Below the pieces are notes generated by a model, which saw nothing but the letters and a program-made list of their open reading frames with translations, made no database searches and was not told the origin of the DNA. A program made the translations under genes and the position numbers. 11,217 nucleotides of DNA from an uncultured Deinococcales bacterium (GTDB lineage: Bacteria; Deinococcota; Deinococci; Deinococcales; Trueperaceae): contig CALGZD010000140.1 of NCBI GenBank assembly GCA_937934635.1, forward strand, positions 1 through 11,217, given 5' to 3'. This document shows positions 5,514-11,217 of this stretch, one piece after another. Each line of letters starts with the position of its first letter. Positions within the stretch are counted from its first letter, which is position 1.

Positions 5514-6981
5514 GTTGAACATTAGTTTTTTCTTCTGAAAAAGGTATTCCGACTGGTTCCAGAACAGCTTGCTTTAGATTTTGTGAATTCTGTGGAATCT
5601 TAAATCCGAAAGTACTTCCTTCACCAAGCTTACTATCAACAAACATCTCTCCACCGTGTTTTTCGATAATCTGTTTACTAAGTGCTAGTCCTAACCCTGC
5701 ACCTTTGTGACGGCGATTATAGTTACTATCCACTTGCGAAAAAGGTAAAAAGAGTAGGGCTTGGTTTTCTTGTGATATACCTATACCAGAATCAACAACT
5801 TCAACAGTTAGGTGATTTTCTGAAGCGGAGGATTTAATTTCTATAGCTGTGTTATTACCAGAAAATTTGATTGCGTTGCTGAGTAAATTAAGCATTACTT
5901 GGTTAAGCATAACTGAATCAAAGTAGGCCTTTTCATTTGTATATAGCGATAACTTAACATCTAAACCTTTGTCATCTATAGATTGTTTAAGTACATTGAG
6001 TGAAGTTGTGATAACTTCTTCAATAGAATTGTGTGCTGGGCGCATAGGTAATTGATTTGCTTCGAAACTTGACAAGGTCAAAACATTGTTCACCATGTCA
6101 AGAAGTTGTTTACCTGAAATAGAAATATTTGCCAGATAATTTTTTTGTTTTTCAGTTAGTGTTCCAAAGGTTTCGGCTTGCAATACTTCTGTGAAGCCGT
6201 TGATTGCAGCTAATGGCGTACGCAACTCATGTGACATATTACCTAGAAAAGCAGATTTCAATTCATCTATTTGGGTGAGTTCGGCATTTTGTGCTTTTAA
6301 GTCCTCCTGTGCATGTTCTAATGCTTTTCGTTGTAAGCTTTCATGCCACCGTAAGTTACTATAGTTTTTGATAGTGTGGTATCGTGTTCTACATATTAAA
6401 ATAGCAATTAAAGCGCTTGAGGCTAGTGCTGCTGCGTAATATAGCAAATCAAATTCAGTGTAGGAGGCTTGCTTAGAATTTGTTTGGTTAATAACAAACA
6501 GCCAACCTAAGCATGTATATGTTACTACACAAAATAACCACACTGTATCTAAAGCAATTGTTGCTAATGCAATTATTCCAATGATAAGGCTAATCGTAAT
6601 AACAATTTCGTTTAAAATATAAAGCCTATAAAGTGTGTTGGTAAGTGGTATCAGGGATGCTAGTACAGACATGGGCATAGCATAACGATTTGTGAAAGGT
6701 AGGTAGGTGCTTGCAAAAAATGCCAGAAGTAAAGCTATAGAAAGACTGGTTGACAGTAAAAGAGCTTGCTGACTTTCACTCTCGGTAAGAAACACATAAG
6801 GTATGATTAGTAAAGCATAGTAGGCGATAATACCCAAGCTAATAACTCTAGCTAAACGAAGTGTTTCTTTATCAAGAGCTTGTTTTAGTAGGTGTTTTGG
6901 CATGGGCTCGAGCTGCGTTAAAAACGGCAAGAACCCAAAGCGATCCCACAAGTTAAGAAAAAACTGATTCATCCGACCCAA
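5476..6981 (-). CDS. Membrane sensor histidine kinase
   Basis: Autophosphorylating sensor of a two-component system. Six hydrophobic segments lie at about 43-65, 72-92, 101-121, 127-145, 147-165 and 180-198, with no recognisable periplasmic sensor domain, so the signal is probably sensed in the membrane. A helical linker (210-245) leads to the dimerisation domain with phospho-acceptor H251 (FLGNMSHELRTPLAAI). The ATPase domain has the N box (N365, N369), DSGIG (397-401), LFLPFSQ (410-416), and GAGLGLALS (427-435). A 37-residue tail follows. No receiver domain or response regulator lies in the window. The start is uncertain: TTG 6981 has TATAAC eight bases upstream, whereas ATG 6972 lacks a ribosome-binding site; numbering here is from TTG. 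galM lies 85 bp upstream and may share its transcript. Confidence 0.9.
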   Translation of the reverse strand: MGRMNQFFLNLWDRFGFLPFLTQLEPMPKHLLKQALDKETLRLARVISLGIIAYYALLIIPYVFLTESESQQALLLSTSLSIALLLAFFASTYLPFTNRYAMPMSVLASLIPLTNTLYRLYILNEIVITISLIIGIIALATIALDTVWLFCVVTYTCLGWLFVINQTNSKQASYTEFDLLYYAAALASSALIAILICRTRYHTIKNYSNLRWHESLQRKALEHAQEDLKAQNAELTQIDELKSAFLGNMSHELRTPLAAINGFTEVLQAETFGTLTEKQKNYLANISISGKQLLDMVNNVLTLSSFEANQLPMRPAHNSIEEVITTSLNVLKQSIDDKGLDVKLSLYTNEKAYFDSVMLNQVMLNLLSNAIKFSGNNTAIEIKSSASENHLTVEVVDSGIGISQENQALLFLPFSQVDSNYNRRHKGAGLGLALSKQIIEKHGGEMFVDSKLGEGSTFGFKIPQNSQNLKQAVLEPVGIPFSEEKTNVQPKNQPHSNTSLR

Positions 6982-7066
6982 ATCTTTCAGTTATATTCAA
7001 GTGGCAGGTCTAGCAATGTCGAGTACCTAATGTCTGACCAGCTACTTTAACTGTTTTGTTATTCTT

Positions 7067-8158
7067 CTAGATACTATCATCAATTATATCAAATGCATAA
7101 ATCACTTGGTGGAGATACAGCTTGTCAACGGTAATTTTTGATGATGGAAAGTGGGATTGATTGGGTGTGTCGGGGTAGTGTTGTGCTTCCAAGCAAAGAC
7201 CACTGTACTTGTTATACACATTTCCATTTTTACCTTCGATACCCTCAAGCATATTACCCGTGTATACCTGTAAGCCAGGTTGTGTTGTTATGACTTCCAT
7301 GCGGCGTCCAGAGGTCGGTTCAATAACTTCCGCAGCAAAGCGAGATTTGTATGGTCCTTTATTGATAACAAAGTTGTGGTCTAGTCCATCACTTGCATAT
7401 TTAAGCTGTTTTTCAGTGGCTTCACTACCGTCACCATTAATAACTTTACGGATAGCTTGCGCTTCACGCATATCAAACGCTGTTCCTGAAACATCCGCTA
7501 TCTCACCTGTTGGAATGAGCAAGTTATTTATAGGTGTATAGCTGTCAGCATTCACTCGAATGATGTGGTCTAAAATGCTATTGTTTTTGCTATTTTGTCC
7601 TGCAAGGTTGAAATAACTGTGATGGCTATAGTTGATATGCGTTGTTAGGTCTGTGCTTGAGTAATAATCAATCAATAACCTATTTTCATCTGAAAGGGTA
7701 TAGGTTACATTTGTTCTCAGTTGACCAGGATAGCCCTCTTCACCATTTTCACTGATATAACTCAACTTCACACTAGGGTCTTTACCCACAGACATTGTTT
7801 CAGGTGTCCAAACACGGTGGCTTAAACCTTTTAGTCCACCATGCAAGTGATGTCCTCCAACGTCATTTGAGGTGAGCGTATAGGTCTTGCCTTCTAGCTC
7901 GAATTGACTGTTTGCAATTCGGTTTGCAAAACGACCAACGAGTGCGCCAAAGTATGGGTGAGGTCCAAAATAGGATTGAGGTCTATCGAAACCAAGCGTA
8001 ATATCATCAAAGTTTCCGTTTTTGTCTTGGGTTTTAATAGAAAGGACTGTACAACCAAAGTTGATAAGCTTAACTTCAGTACCGTAATCATTTTTTAGTG
8101 TGTACACGTAAATGTCTTTACCATCTACTTGTACATCAAGTTTTTCCTCTAACAGCAT
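7067..8158 (-). CDS. galM: Aldose 1-epimerase (galactose mutarotase)
   Basis: Interconverts the alpha and beta anomers of galactose, glucose and similar sugars, feeding sugar kinases. The product has 363 residues, a normal length, and forms a beta-sandwich of the GalM family. Visible active-site residues are R80 (GRFANRIA), H106 (HHLHGG), H180 (SHHSYFNL; the general acid), D260 (DGLDHNF) and E324 (CLEAQHYPD; the base). No signal peptide is present, so it should be cytosolic. The ATG at 8158 is preceded by GGGGGA four bases upstream. No Leloir-pathway gene (galK, galT, galE) is adjacent; the downstream neighbour on the same strand is the histidine kinase, 85 bp away. The substrate could be another aldose. 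Confidence 0.92.
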   Translation of the reverse strand: MLLEEKLDVQVDGKDIYVYTLKNDYGTEVKLINFGCTVLSIKTQDKNGNFDDITLGFDRPQSYFGPHPYFGALVGRFANRIANSQFELEGKTYTLTSNDVGGHHLHGGLKGLSHRVWTPETMSVGKDPSVKLSYISENGEEGYPGQLRTNVTYTLSDENRLLIDYYSSTDLTTHINYSHHSYFNLAGQNSKNNSILDHIIRVNADSYTPINNLLIPTGEIADVSGTAFDMREAQAIRKVINGDGSEATEKQLKYASDGLDHNFVINKGPYKSRFAAEVIEPTSGRRMEVITTQPGLQVYTGNMLEGIEGKNGNVYNKYSGLCLEAQHYPDTPNQSHFPSSKITVDKLYLHQVIYAFDIIDDSI

Positions 8159-8222
8159 ATTTCCCCCGAGTAATCTTAAAGAGATAGTAATCTTTCAAAA
8201 GTAACGCATTATCAAGTATCGC

Positions 8223-8244
8223 ATTATAAGTACCCGAAATTATA
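8223..8244 (-). promoter_or_regulatory. Two TATAAT boxes upstream of galM
   Basis: On the minus strand, perfect TATAAT boxes occur at 8244-8239 and 8228-8223, both inside the word ACTTATAAT or its near copy. A third related word, ACTTGATAATGCG, follows toward galM. No -35 box matches consensus. Transcription from the nearer box would give a leader of about 60 nt before the galM ATG at 8158. Confidence 0.35.
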
Positions 8245-8388
8245 AGTTATACATGATGTTAGAGATAGAAGAAGGTACTAGAATAAAAAGATAGCATAGA
8301 ACAAAATAAACATAAATAGTATAATTCTCAAAAAGCCTAAGAGCTACCATCAAATATCCTTATCGGTATTGTGTGTGAAGACACATTA

Positions 8389-8424
8389 TGAGGTGTGTTG
8401 TGAGGTGTGTTGTGAGATGTAGTA
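8389..8424. repeat. 12-bp tandem repeat
   Basis: TGAGGTGTGTTG occurs twice in exact tandem (8389-8400, 8401-8412), followed by the degenerate TGAGATGTAGTA (8413-8424). It lies beyond the mdh terminator. Confidence 0.8.
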
Positions 8425-8458
8425 TCAGCAAATTTGCGCTTGTTGGTATATTTTGTAT

Positions 8459-8492
8459 AAAAAATAAAGTGACTCCTTTTTATGGAGTCACT
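8459..8492 (-). terminator. Rho-independent terminator of mdh
   Basis: A perfect 9-bp stem, AGTGACTCC (8468-8476) with GGAGTCACT (8484-8492), encloses a 7-nt loop. On the minus strand it is followed by TTTATTTTTT. It starts 24 bp after the mdh stop codon. Confidence 0.87.
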
Positions 8493-8516
8493 CATCATAA
8501 ATGCTTGAACTGTTCT

Positions 8517-9497
8517 TTATAAAAGGTCTTCAACTGCAGAGCGTTCGCTTAATAGCTCATCAGCACTTGCCTTCATTTTTTCTTTTATGAAGTCATTGCA
8601 TTCAAGACCTTCGACAATGGTCGCTTTACCGTTGCTAACAGTCACAGGGAAAGAGTAGATGATGCCATCAGCAATGCCGTAAGGGTTGCCATCACTTGGA
8701 ATCGACATACTTACCCAATCACCGTCGTTAGTACCGAGTGCCCAATCACGCATGTGATCAACGGCTGCTGACGCTGCTGACGCTGCGCTGCTTTGTCCTC
8801 TTGCTTCGATAATGGCTGTACCACGTCTTTGCACAGTTGGGATGAAGTCATCTTTTTCCCAAGCGGTATCTGTCAGGTCTGTAGCTGCTTTACCCGCAAC
8901 AATAGCGTGGTGCAAATCTGGAACTTGGCTAGCAGAGTGGTTACCCCAAACAATCATTTTGGTAATATCACTGTTGATAGCACCTGTTTTTTCTGCTAGC
9001 TGGCTGATCGCACGGTTATGGTCTAGGCGAGTCATGGCAGAGAAGCAAAAAGGAGATAGGTCTGGCGCATTTCTCATGGCAATTAGAGCGTTTGTGTTTG
9101 CAGGGTTGCCTACGACTAACACTTTGACATCACGGCTTGCATTGTCATTCAGAGCTTTACCTTGTCCTGTGAAAATTGGACCGTTAGCCTGAATCAGGTC
9201 TTTACGTTGCATTTCTGCTGTGCGTGGTCTCGAGCCAACAAGTAGTGCATAGTCTGTGTCTTTAAAGGCAACATTTGCGTCATCTGTAGCGATGATGTCA
9301 TGTACAAGAGGGAAAGCTGCGTCATTTAGTTCCATGACAACGCCTTGTACAGCCTTCATAGCTGGTGTAATCTCCAAAAGTTGAAGAATAACAGGTTGAT
9401 CTGGACCTAACATGCTTCCAGATGCAATACGGAAAAGAAGTGCATAGCCAATCTGACCTGCTGCGCCAGTTACGGCAACTCTTACGGGTGCTTTCAT
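8517..9497 (-). CDS. mdh: Malate dehydrogenase (NAD)
   Basis: Oxidises malate to oxaloacetate with NAD+ in the TCA cycle. The 326-residue product is of the Thermus/cytosolic type. It has the Rossmann motif GAAGQIG (11-17), acidic E42 after the second strand (indicating NAD preference), substrate arginines R92 and R98 in the mobile loop, GNPANT (130-135), TRLDHNR with R157 and D159, and the catalytic histidine H187 in WGNHS. The serine and alanine run [10 protein letters not shown] (236-245) is also present in the Thermus enzyme as I recall it. The ATG at 9497 follows GGAGGG. The gene has its own terminator and a long leader region with 12-bp repeats, so it is probably transcribed alone. Confidence 0.95.
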   Translation of the reverse strand: MKAPVRVAVTGAAGQIGYALLFRIASGSMLGPDQPVILQLLEITPAMKAVQGVVMELNDAAFPLVHDIIATDDANVAFKDTDYALLVGSRPRTAEMQRKDLIQANGPIFTGQGKALNDNASRDVKVLVVGNPANTNALIAMRNAPDLSPFCFSAMTRLDHNRAISQLAEKTGAINSDITKMIVWGNHSASQVPDLHHAIVAGKAATDLTDTAWEKDDFIPTVQRRGTAIIEARGQSSAASAASAAVDHMRDWALGTNDGDWVSMSIPSDGNPYGIADGIIYSFPVTVSNGKATIVEGLECNDFIKEKMKASADELLSERSAVEDLL

Positions 9498-9508
9498 TTA
9501 GCCCTCCA

Positions 9509-9544
9509 ATGTGGCAAATAGTGTGGCAAATAATGTGGCAAAAC
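9509..9544 (-). repeat. 12-bp tandem repeat in the mdh leader
   Basis: Three 12-bp units (9509-9520, 9521-9532, 9533-9544) share TGTGGCAAA on the plus strand; on the minus strand each reads TTTGCCACA. The array begins 12 bp before the mdh start codon, just upstream of the ribosome-binding site, so it is probably transcribed as 5' leader. Confidence 0.8.
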
Positions 9545-9566
9545 GCTAGAAAATAATTCTTTTTGA

Positions 9567-9593
9567 AAACTTCAACTGAGTTGGTTGAAGTTT
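9567..9593. repeat. 10-bp inverted repeat upstream of mdh
   Basis: AAACTTCAAC (9567-9576) and GTTGAAGTTT (9584-9593) are perfect inverted copies around a 7-base centre. On the minus strand the second arm is followed by TTCAAAAAG, with only a short T-run, so a terminator or attenuator is possible but weak. A dimeric regulator site is an alternative reading. Confidence 0.55.
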
Positions 9594-9700
9594 CTTGAGC
9601 GCAATTAGTTTAGCACCTTGTTTATCTGTGTTACACCTGAATATTTGCTCTGGTGATACACTAAGTTTGTTTTAGAGGCATTATTTTGGATAGCATAAGC

Positions 9701-9720
9701 AGCCGAGACTAGCCGAGACT
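9701..9720. repeat. Perfect 10-bp tandem duplication
   Basis: AGCCGAGACT occurs twice in exact tandem (9701-9710, 9711-9720), directly followed by the next repeat array. Confidence 0.85.
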
Positions 9721-9768
9721 ATATGTAAATATGCATATAAATGTGCATATAAATACGCATACAAATAC
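9721..9768. repeat. 12-bp tandem repeat, three to four copies
   Basis: Units GCATATAAATGT (9733-9744), GCATATAAATAC (9745-9756) and GCATACAAATAC (9757-9768) are preceded by a weaker copy at 9721-9732. Confidence 0.8.
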
Positions 9769-9784
9769 GCCAAATACCTTAAGG

Positions 9785-9817
9785 AATCTCTAAATAATCT
9801 CTAAATAATCTCTGTGT
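9785..9817. repeat. 11-bp tandem repeat
   Basis: AATCTCTAAAT occurs twice in exact tandem (9785-9795, 9796-9806), followed by AATCTCTGTGT (9807-9817). Confidence 0.8.
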
Positions 9818-9986
9818 AAATGTGTTTTTAACACCAAATCTTCACACTCTCTCATTGAAAATGCCTCTACAATAGAACTACATTTGGCAATATATGCATG
9901 TTGTGGGGCTACAGCAAAAGGCATATAGCAAATACAAATAGTTGTAAACATGCTAGTTATAAACATCTAGTTGTTAATATCGTAAG

Positions 9987-9992
9987 TATAGT
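9987..9992 (+). promoter_or_regulatory. Candidate -10 box of the TPR gene
   Basis: TATAGT, one base off consensus, lies 32 bp before the ATG. It would give a leader of about 26 nt containing the strong ribosome-binding site. No -35 box at normal spacing was found, so this is tentative. Confidence 0.3.
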
Positions 9993-10008
9993 AGGAATAG
10001 TTACCTTT

Positions 10009-10016
10009 GGAGGAGG
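10009..10016 (+). promoter_or_regulatory. Strong ribosome-binding site that fixes the TPR gene start
   Basis: GGAGGAGG is followed by eight bases and then the ATG at 10025. It selects that ATG over the in-frame ATG at 10037. Confidence 0.8.
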
Positions 10017-10024
10017 CATACCTA

Positions 10025-11217
10025 ATGGTTAGTGATATGATTCAAGATTTAGACGCAAAACGGTATATAGGTTTAAAAAGACTGGGTATAAAAAGGCTGG
10101 GTTTAAAAAGACTGGGTTTATTACTTTGCTTGAGTTTAGTCTTAAGTAGCTTAAGTTTAGGCTTGGCACAATCAAGTAGCTTAGAGCTTGCCAGACAAAA
10201 AGCACAAGAAGCTAGAAATACCTATAGAAATGTCCAGAACACCTTTGATCAGCCTATTTGGCGTGAGGTATTTGTTCACTTAAATAATGCCTACACAGCG
10301 AATCCTACAGATTTGGATGTTCTTTACTTTGCAACAGTGGCCTATCACGATGTCATGTGGGATAGCAGAGCATGGCAGTTTGGTCGTGAGTATGTACTTG
10401 CAGGCGGACAACTAGATCAAACGCTTATAGATATTTTGACAACTGTGGGTAATGATTTGGGTTTTTCATTTTATGAATTCCAAAATTACGAAGTTGCGCT
10501 TGGTTACTATGAAGCGGTGAACCAAATTAACCCGATGGATGAGCGTGCAGTTCGCTGGATAGCGAGAATCTACAACGAAACAGGCAATCCTGAAAAAGCT
10601 GCTGAATACTGGAAAACGGCTGCTGACCGTGGTTTAGAGGGTGCACAATATTTTTATGAGCGTGCTCAGCTCGAGCTATCGATTGGCACGGCTGCCAGTG
10701 ACGCCTACTACGAGGGGCTCGAGCTCTACCAACAGGGTCAACTTATCGAAGCTATCAATGCATTTGAAACGTCAGCCAGAGCAAACCCAAACTACACAGA
10801 GGCTTGGCGTTGGGTAGGACGTACCTCAATTGACGCAGGTTTACCTGCAAGAGCCTTGCCAGCTTGGCGTCAGCTTTATCAATTAGATCCGACTGATGAG
10901 TCGGTACAGTACTTTATAACTGTGGCCGAGGAGCAAGTGCGTTGGGGTAATGAGGCTGGGCAATTACTGATTGAAGGTCTTGGACTTTATGAACAAGCGC
11001 AATTACAAGCTGCCAACGAGCGCTTTGTACGTGCAAGTCAGCTAAATGGCGATTATGTTGACGCCTTCCGTTGGTCAGCACGAACCTACCAAGAGCTTGG
11101 TGATAATGTCTTAGCACTGCGTTTTTGGCGTAGGGCGCAGGCACTTTCACCAAATGATGAAAGCATCAGCTACTTTATTCGTTTGCTTTCTGGTGAAATC
11201 GATCCACCACCTTTACC
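10025..11217 (+). CDS. Secreted TPR-repeat protein, N-terminal part (runs off the window)
   Basis: The frame is open from ATG 10025 to the last base, giving 397 codons without a stop. An N-terminal signal peptide is clear: a long basic segment made of GLKRL repeats (16-30), a hydrophobic core LLLCLSLVLSS (32-42), and a likely cleavage after SLGLA (44-48). The mature part is helical and TPR-like. Three copies of a long unit are visible at about 147-215, 230-302 and 317-389, marked by EGLELYQ/EGLGLYE, RW..AR or RW..GR, aromatic W at 196, 281 and 368, and QYF/QYF/SYF at 208-210, 295-297 and 382-384. TPR proteins scaffold protein complexes; here the location would be periplasmic or cell envelope. 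No enzyme motif is seen and the specific function is unknown. C35 is not in a proper lipobox. Confidence 0.82.
   Translation, partial: MVSDMIQDLDAKRYIGLKRLGIKRLGLKRLGLLLCLSLVLSSLSLGLAQSSSLELARQKAQEARNTYRNVQNTFDQPIWREVFVHLNNAYTANPTDLDVLYFATVAYHDVMWDSRAWQFGREYVLAGGQLDQTLIDILTTVGNDLGFSFYEFQNYEVALGYYEAVNQINPMDERAVRWIARIYNETGNPEKAAEYWKTAADRGLEGAQYFYERAQLELSIGTAASDAYYEGLELYQQGQLIEAINAFETSARANPNYTEAWRWVGRTSIDAGLPARALPAWRQLYQLDPTDESVQYFITVAEEQVRWGNEAGQLLIEGLGLYEQAQLQAANERFVRASQLNGDYVDAFRWSARTYQELGDNVLALRFWRRAQALSPNDESISYFIRLLSGEIDPPPL
10070..10120 (+). repeat. 15-bp in-frame repeat in a signal peptide
   Basis: Units at 10070-10084, 10085-10099 and 10100-10114 (GGTTTAAAAAGACTG, the middle copy with two changes) plus six bases of a fourth encode GLKRL, GIKRL, GLKRL, GL. 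The repeat builds the basic n-region of the signal peptide. Confidence 0.87.
10669..10724. repeat. GCTCGAGC palindromes (two of five in the window)
   Basis: The self-complementary octamer GCTCGAGC occurs at 10669-10676 and 10717-10724 in this gene, and also at 3034-3041, 4411-4418 and 6906-6913. A 7-of-8 copy lies at 9228-9235. All copies are inside coding regions. Confidence 0.75.

Larger units (their letters stand above)
8159..8516. other. mdh-galM intergenic region, 358 bp
   Basis: This AT-rich gap between two minus-strand genes contains the mdh terminator (8459-8492), a 12-bp tandem repeat (8389-8424) and the galM upstream region (8159-8250). No ORF with a credible start and ribosome-binding site was found. 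Confidence 0.55.
9498..10024. other. Divergent mdh/TPR-protein region, 527 bp, repeat-rich
   Basis: This is the longest gap in the window, AT-rich and built largely of short tandem duplications: 12-bp units at 9509-9544, a 10-bp doublet at 9701-9720, 12-bp units at 9721-9768 and 11-bp units at 9785-9817. It also carries an inverted repeat (9567-9593) facing mdh. No credible small gene, tRNA or known riboswitch was recognised. Both flanking genes must have promoters here. Confidence 0.6.

Noticed and set aside
5526..5542. Hairpin TTTTTC/GAAAAA after the prepilin peptidase stop
   Set aside because: The stem is almost entirely A-T and sits inside the kinase coding region; too weak to call a terminator.
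8764..8790. GCTGCTGAC tandem repeat as another minisatellite
   Set aside because: It encodes SAASAA in mdh, a run I recall as conserved in Thermus MDH, so protein constraint explains it.
8812..9192. 126-codon open frame on the plus strand
   Set aside because: It is antisense to mdh, whose sequence is fully conserved; no ribosome-binding site or family similarity.
10118..10130. Lipoprotein signal at C35 of the TPR protein
   Set aside because: The residues before the cysteine are LLL; a lipobox needs a small residue at -1, and the cysteine lies inside the hydrophobic core.
10914..11153. 79-codon open frame on the minus strand
   Set aside because: It is the complement of the clearly coding TPR gene, which is open on the plus strand through this whole stretch.

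Overview
The window looks like an ordinary chromosomal segment of an AT-rich bacterium, probably of the Deinococcota (Deinococcus-Thermus) lineage. The malate dehydrogenase closely resembles Thermus MDH as I remember it. The acetylglutamate kinase has the Deinococcus-type form. At least two genes have a -10 box ending about 7 nt before a GTG start with no Shine-Dalgarno sequence, which fits the leaderless transcripts common in Deinococcus. A low-GC relative of Truepera is one guess. The lineage is inferred from remembered family features, not from a search.

Layout: 1-98 (-) is the first 32 codons of a DAO-type FAD oxidoreductase, with a good promoter. 303-1517 (-) is sqdB, UDP-sulfoquinovose synthase, closed by a strong terminator. 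1838-2617 (+) is argB. 2614-4053 (-) is an AI-2E/PerM-family membrane protein that shares its stop tetranucleotide with argB. 4299-5513 (+) is a prepilin peptidase. 5476-6981 (-) is a membrane histidine kinase whose 3' end overlaps the peptidase gene by 38 bp. 7067-8158 (-) is galM, aldose 1-epimerase. 8517-9497 (-) is mdh with its own terminator. 10025-11217 (+) is the N-terminal 397 codons of a secreted TPR protein that runs off the window. That last frame has no stop inside the window, so a closed-ORF scan would miss it.

The genes do not form one pathway. They cover lipid or glycan sulfosugar synthesis (sqdB), arginine synthesis (argB), the TCA cycle (mdh), sugar anomer interconversion (galM), type IV pilin processing, sensing and an envelope TPR protein. 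Most are single transcription units; galM and the kinase may be co-transcribed.

The striking feature is at DNA level. Most of the larger gaps carry short tandem repeats with periods of 10-14 bp, and three genes carry 15-bp in-frame repeats encoding pentapeptides. The 8-bp palindrome GCTCGAGC occurs five times, in different reading frames, which recalls iterated palindromes such as cyanobacterial HIP1. I saw no tRNA, rRNA, CRISPR array, insertion sequence or defence system.
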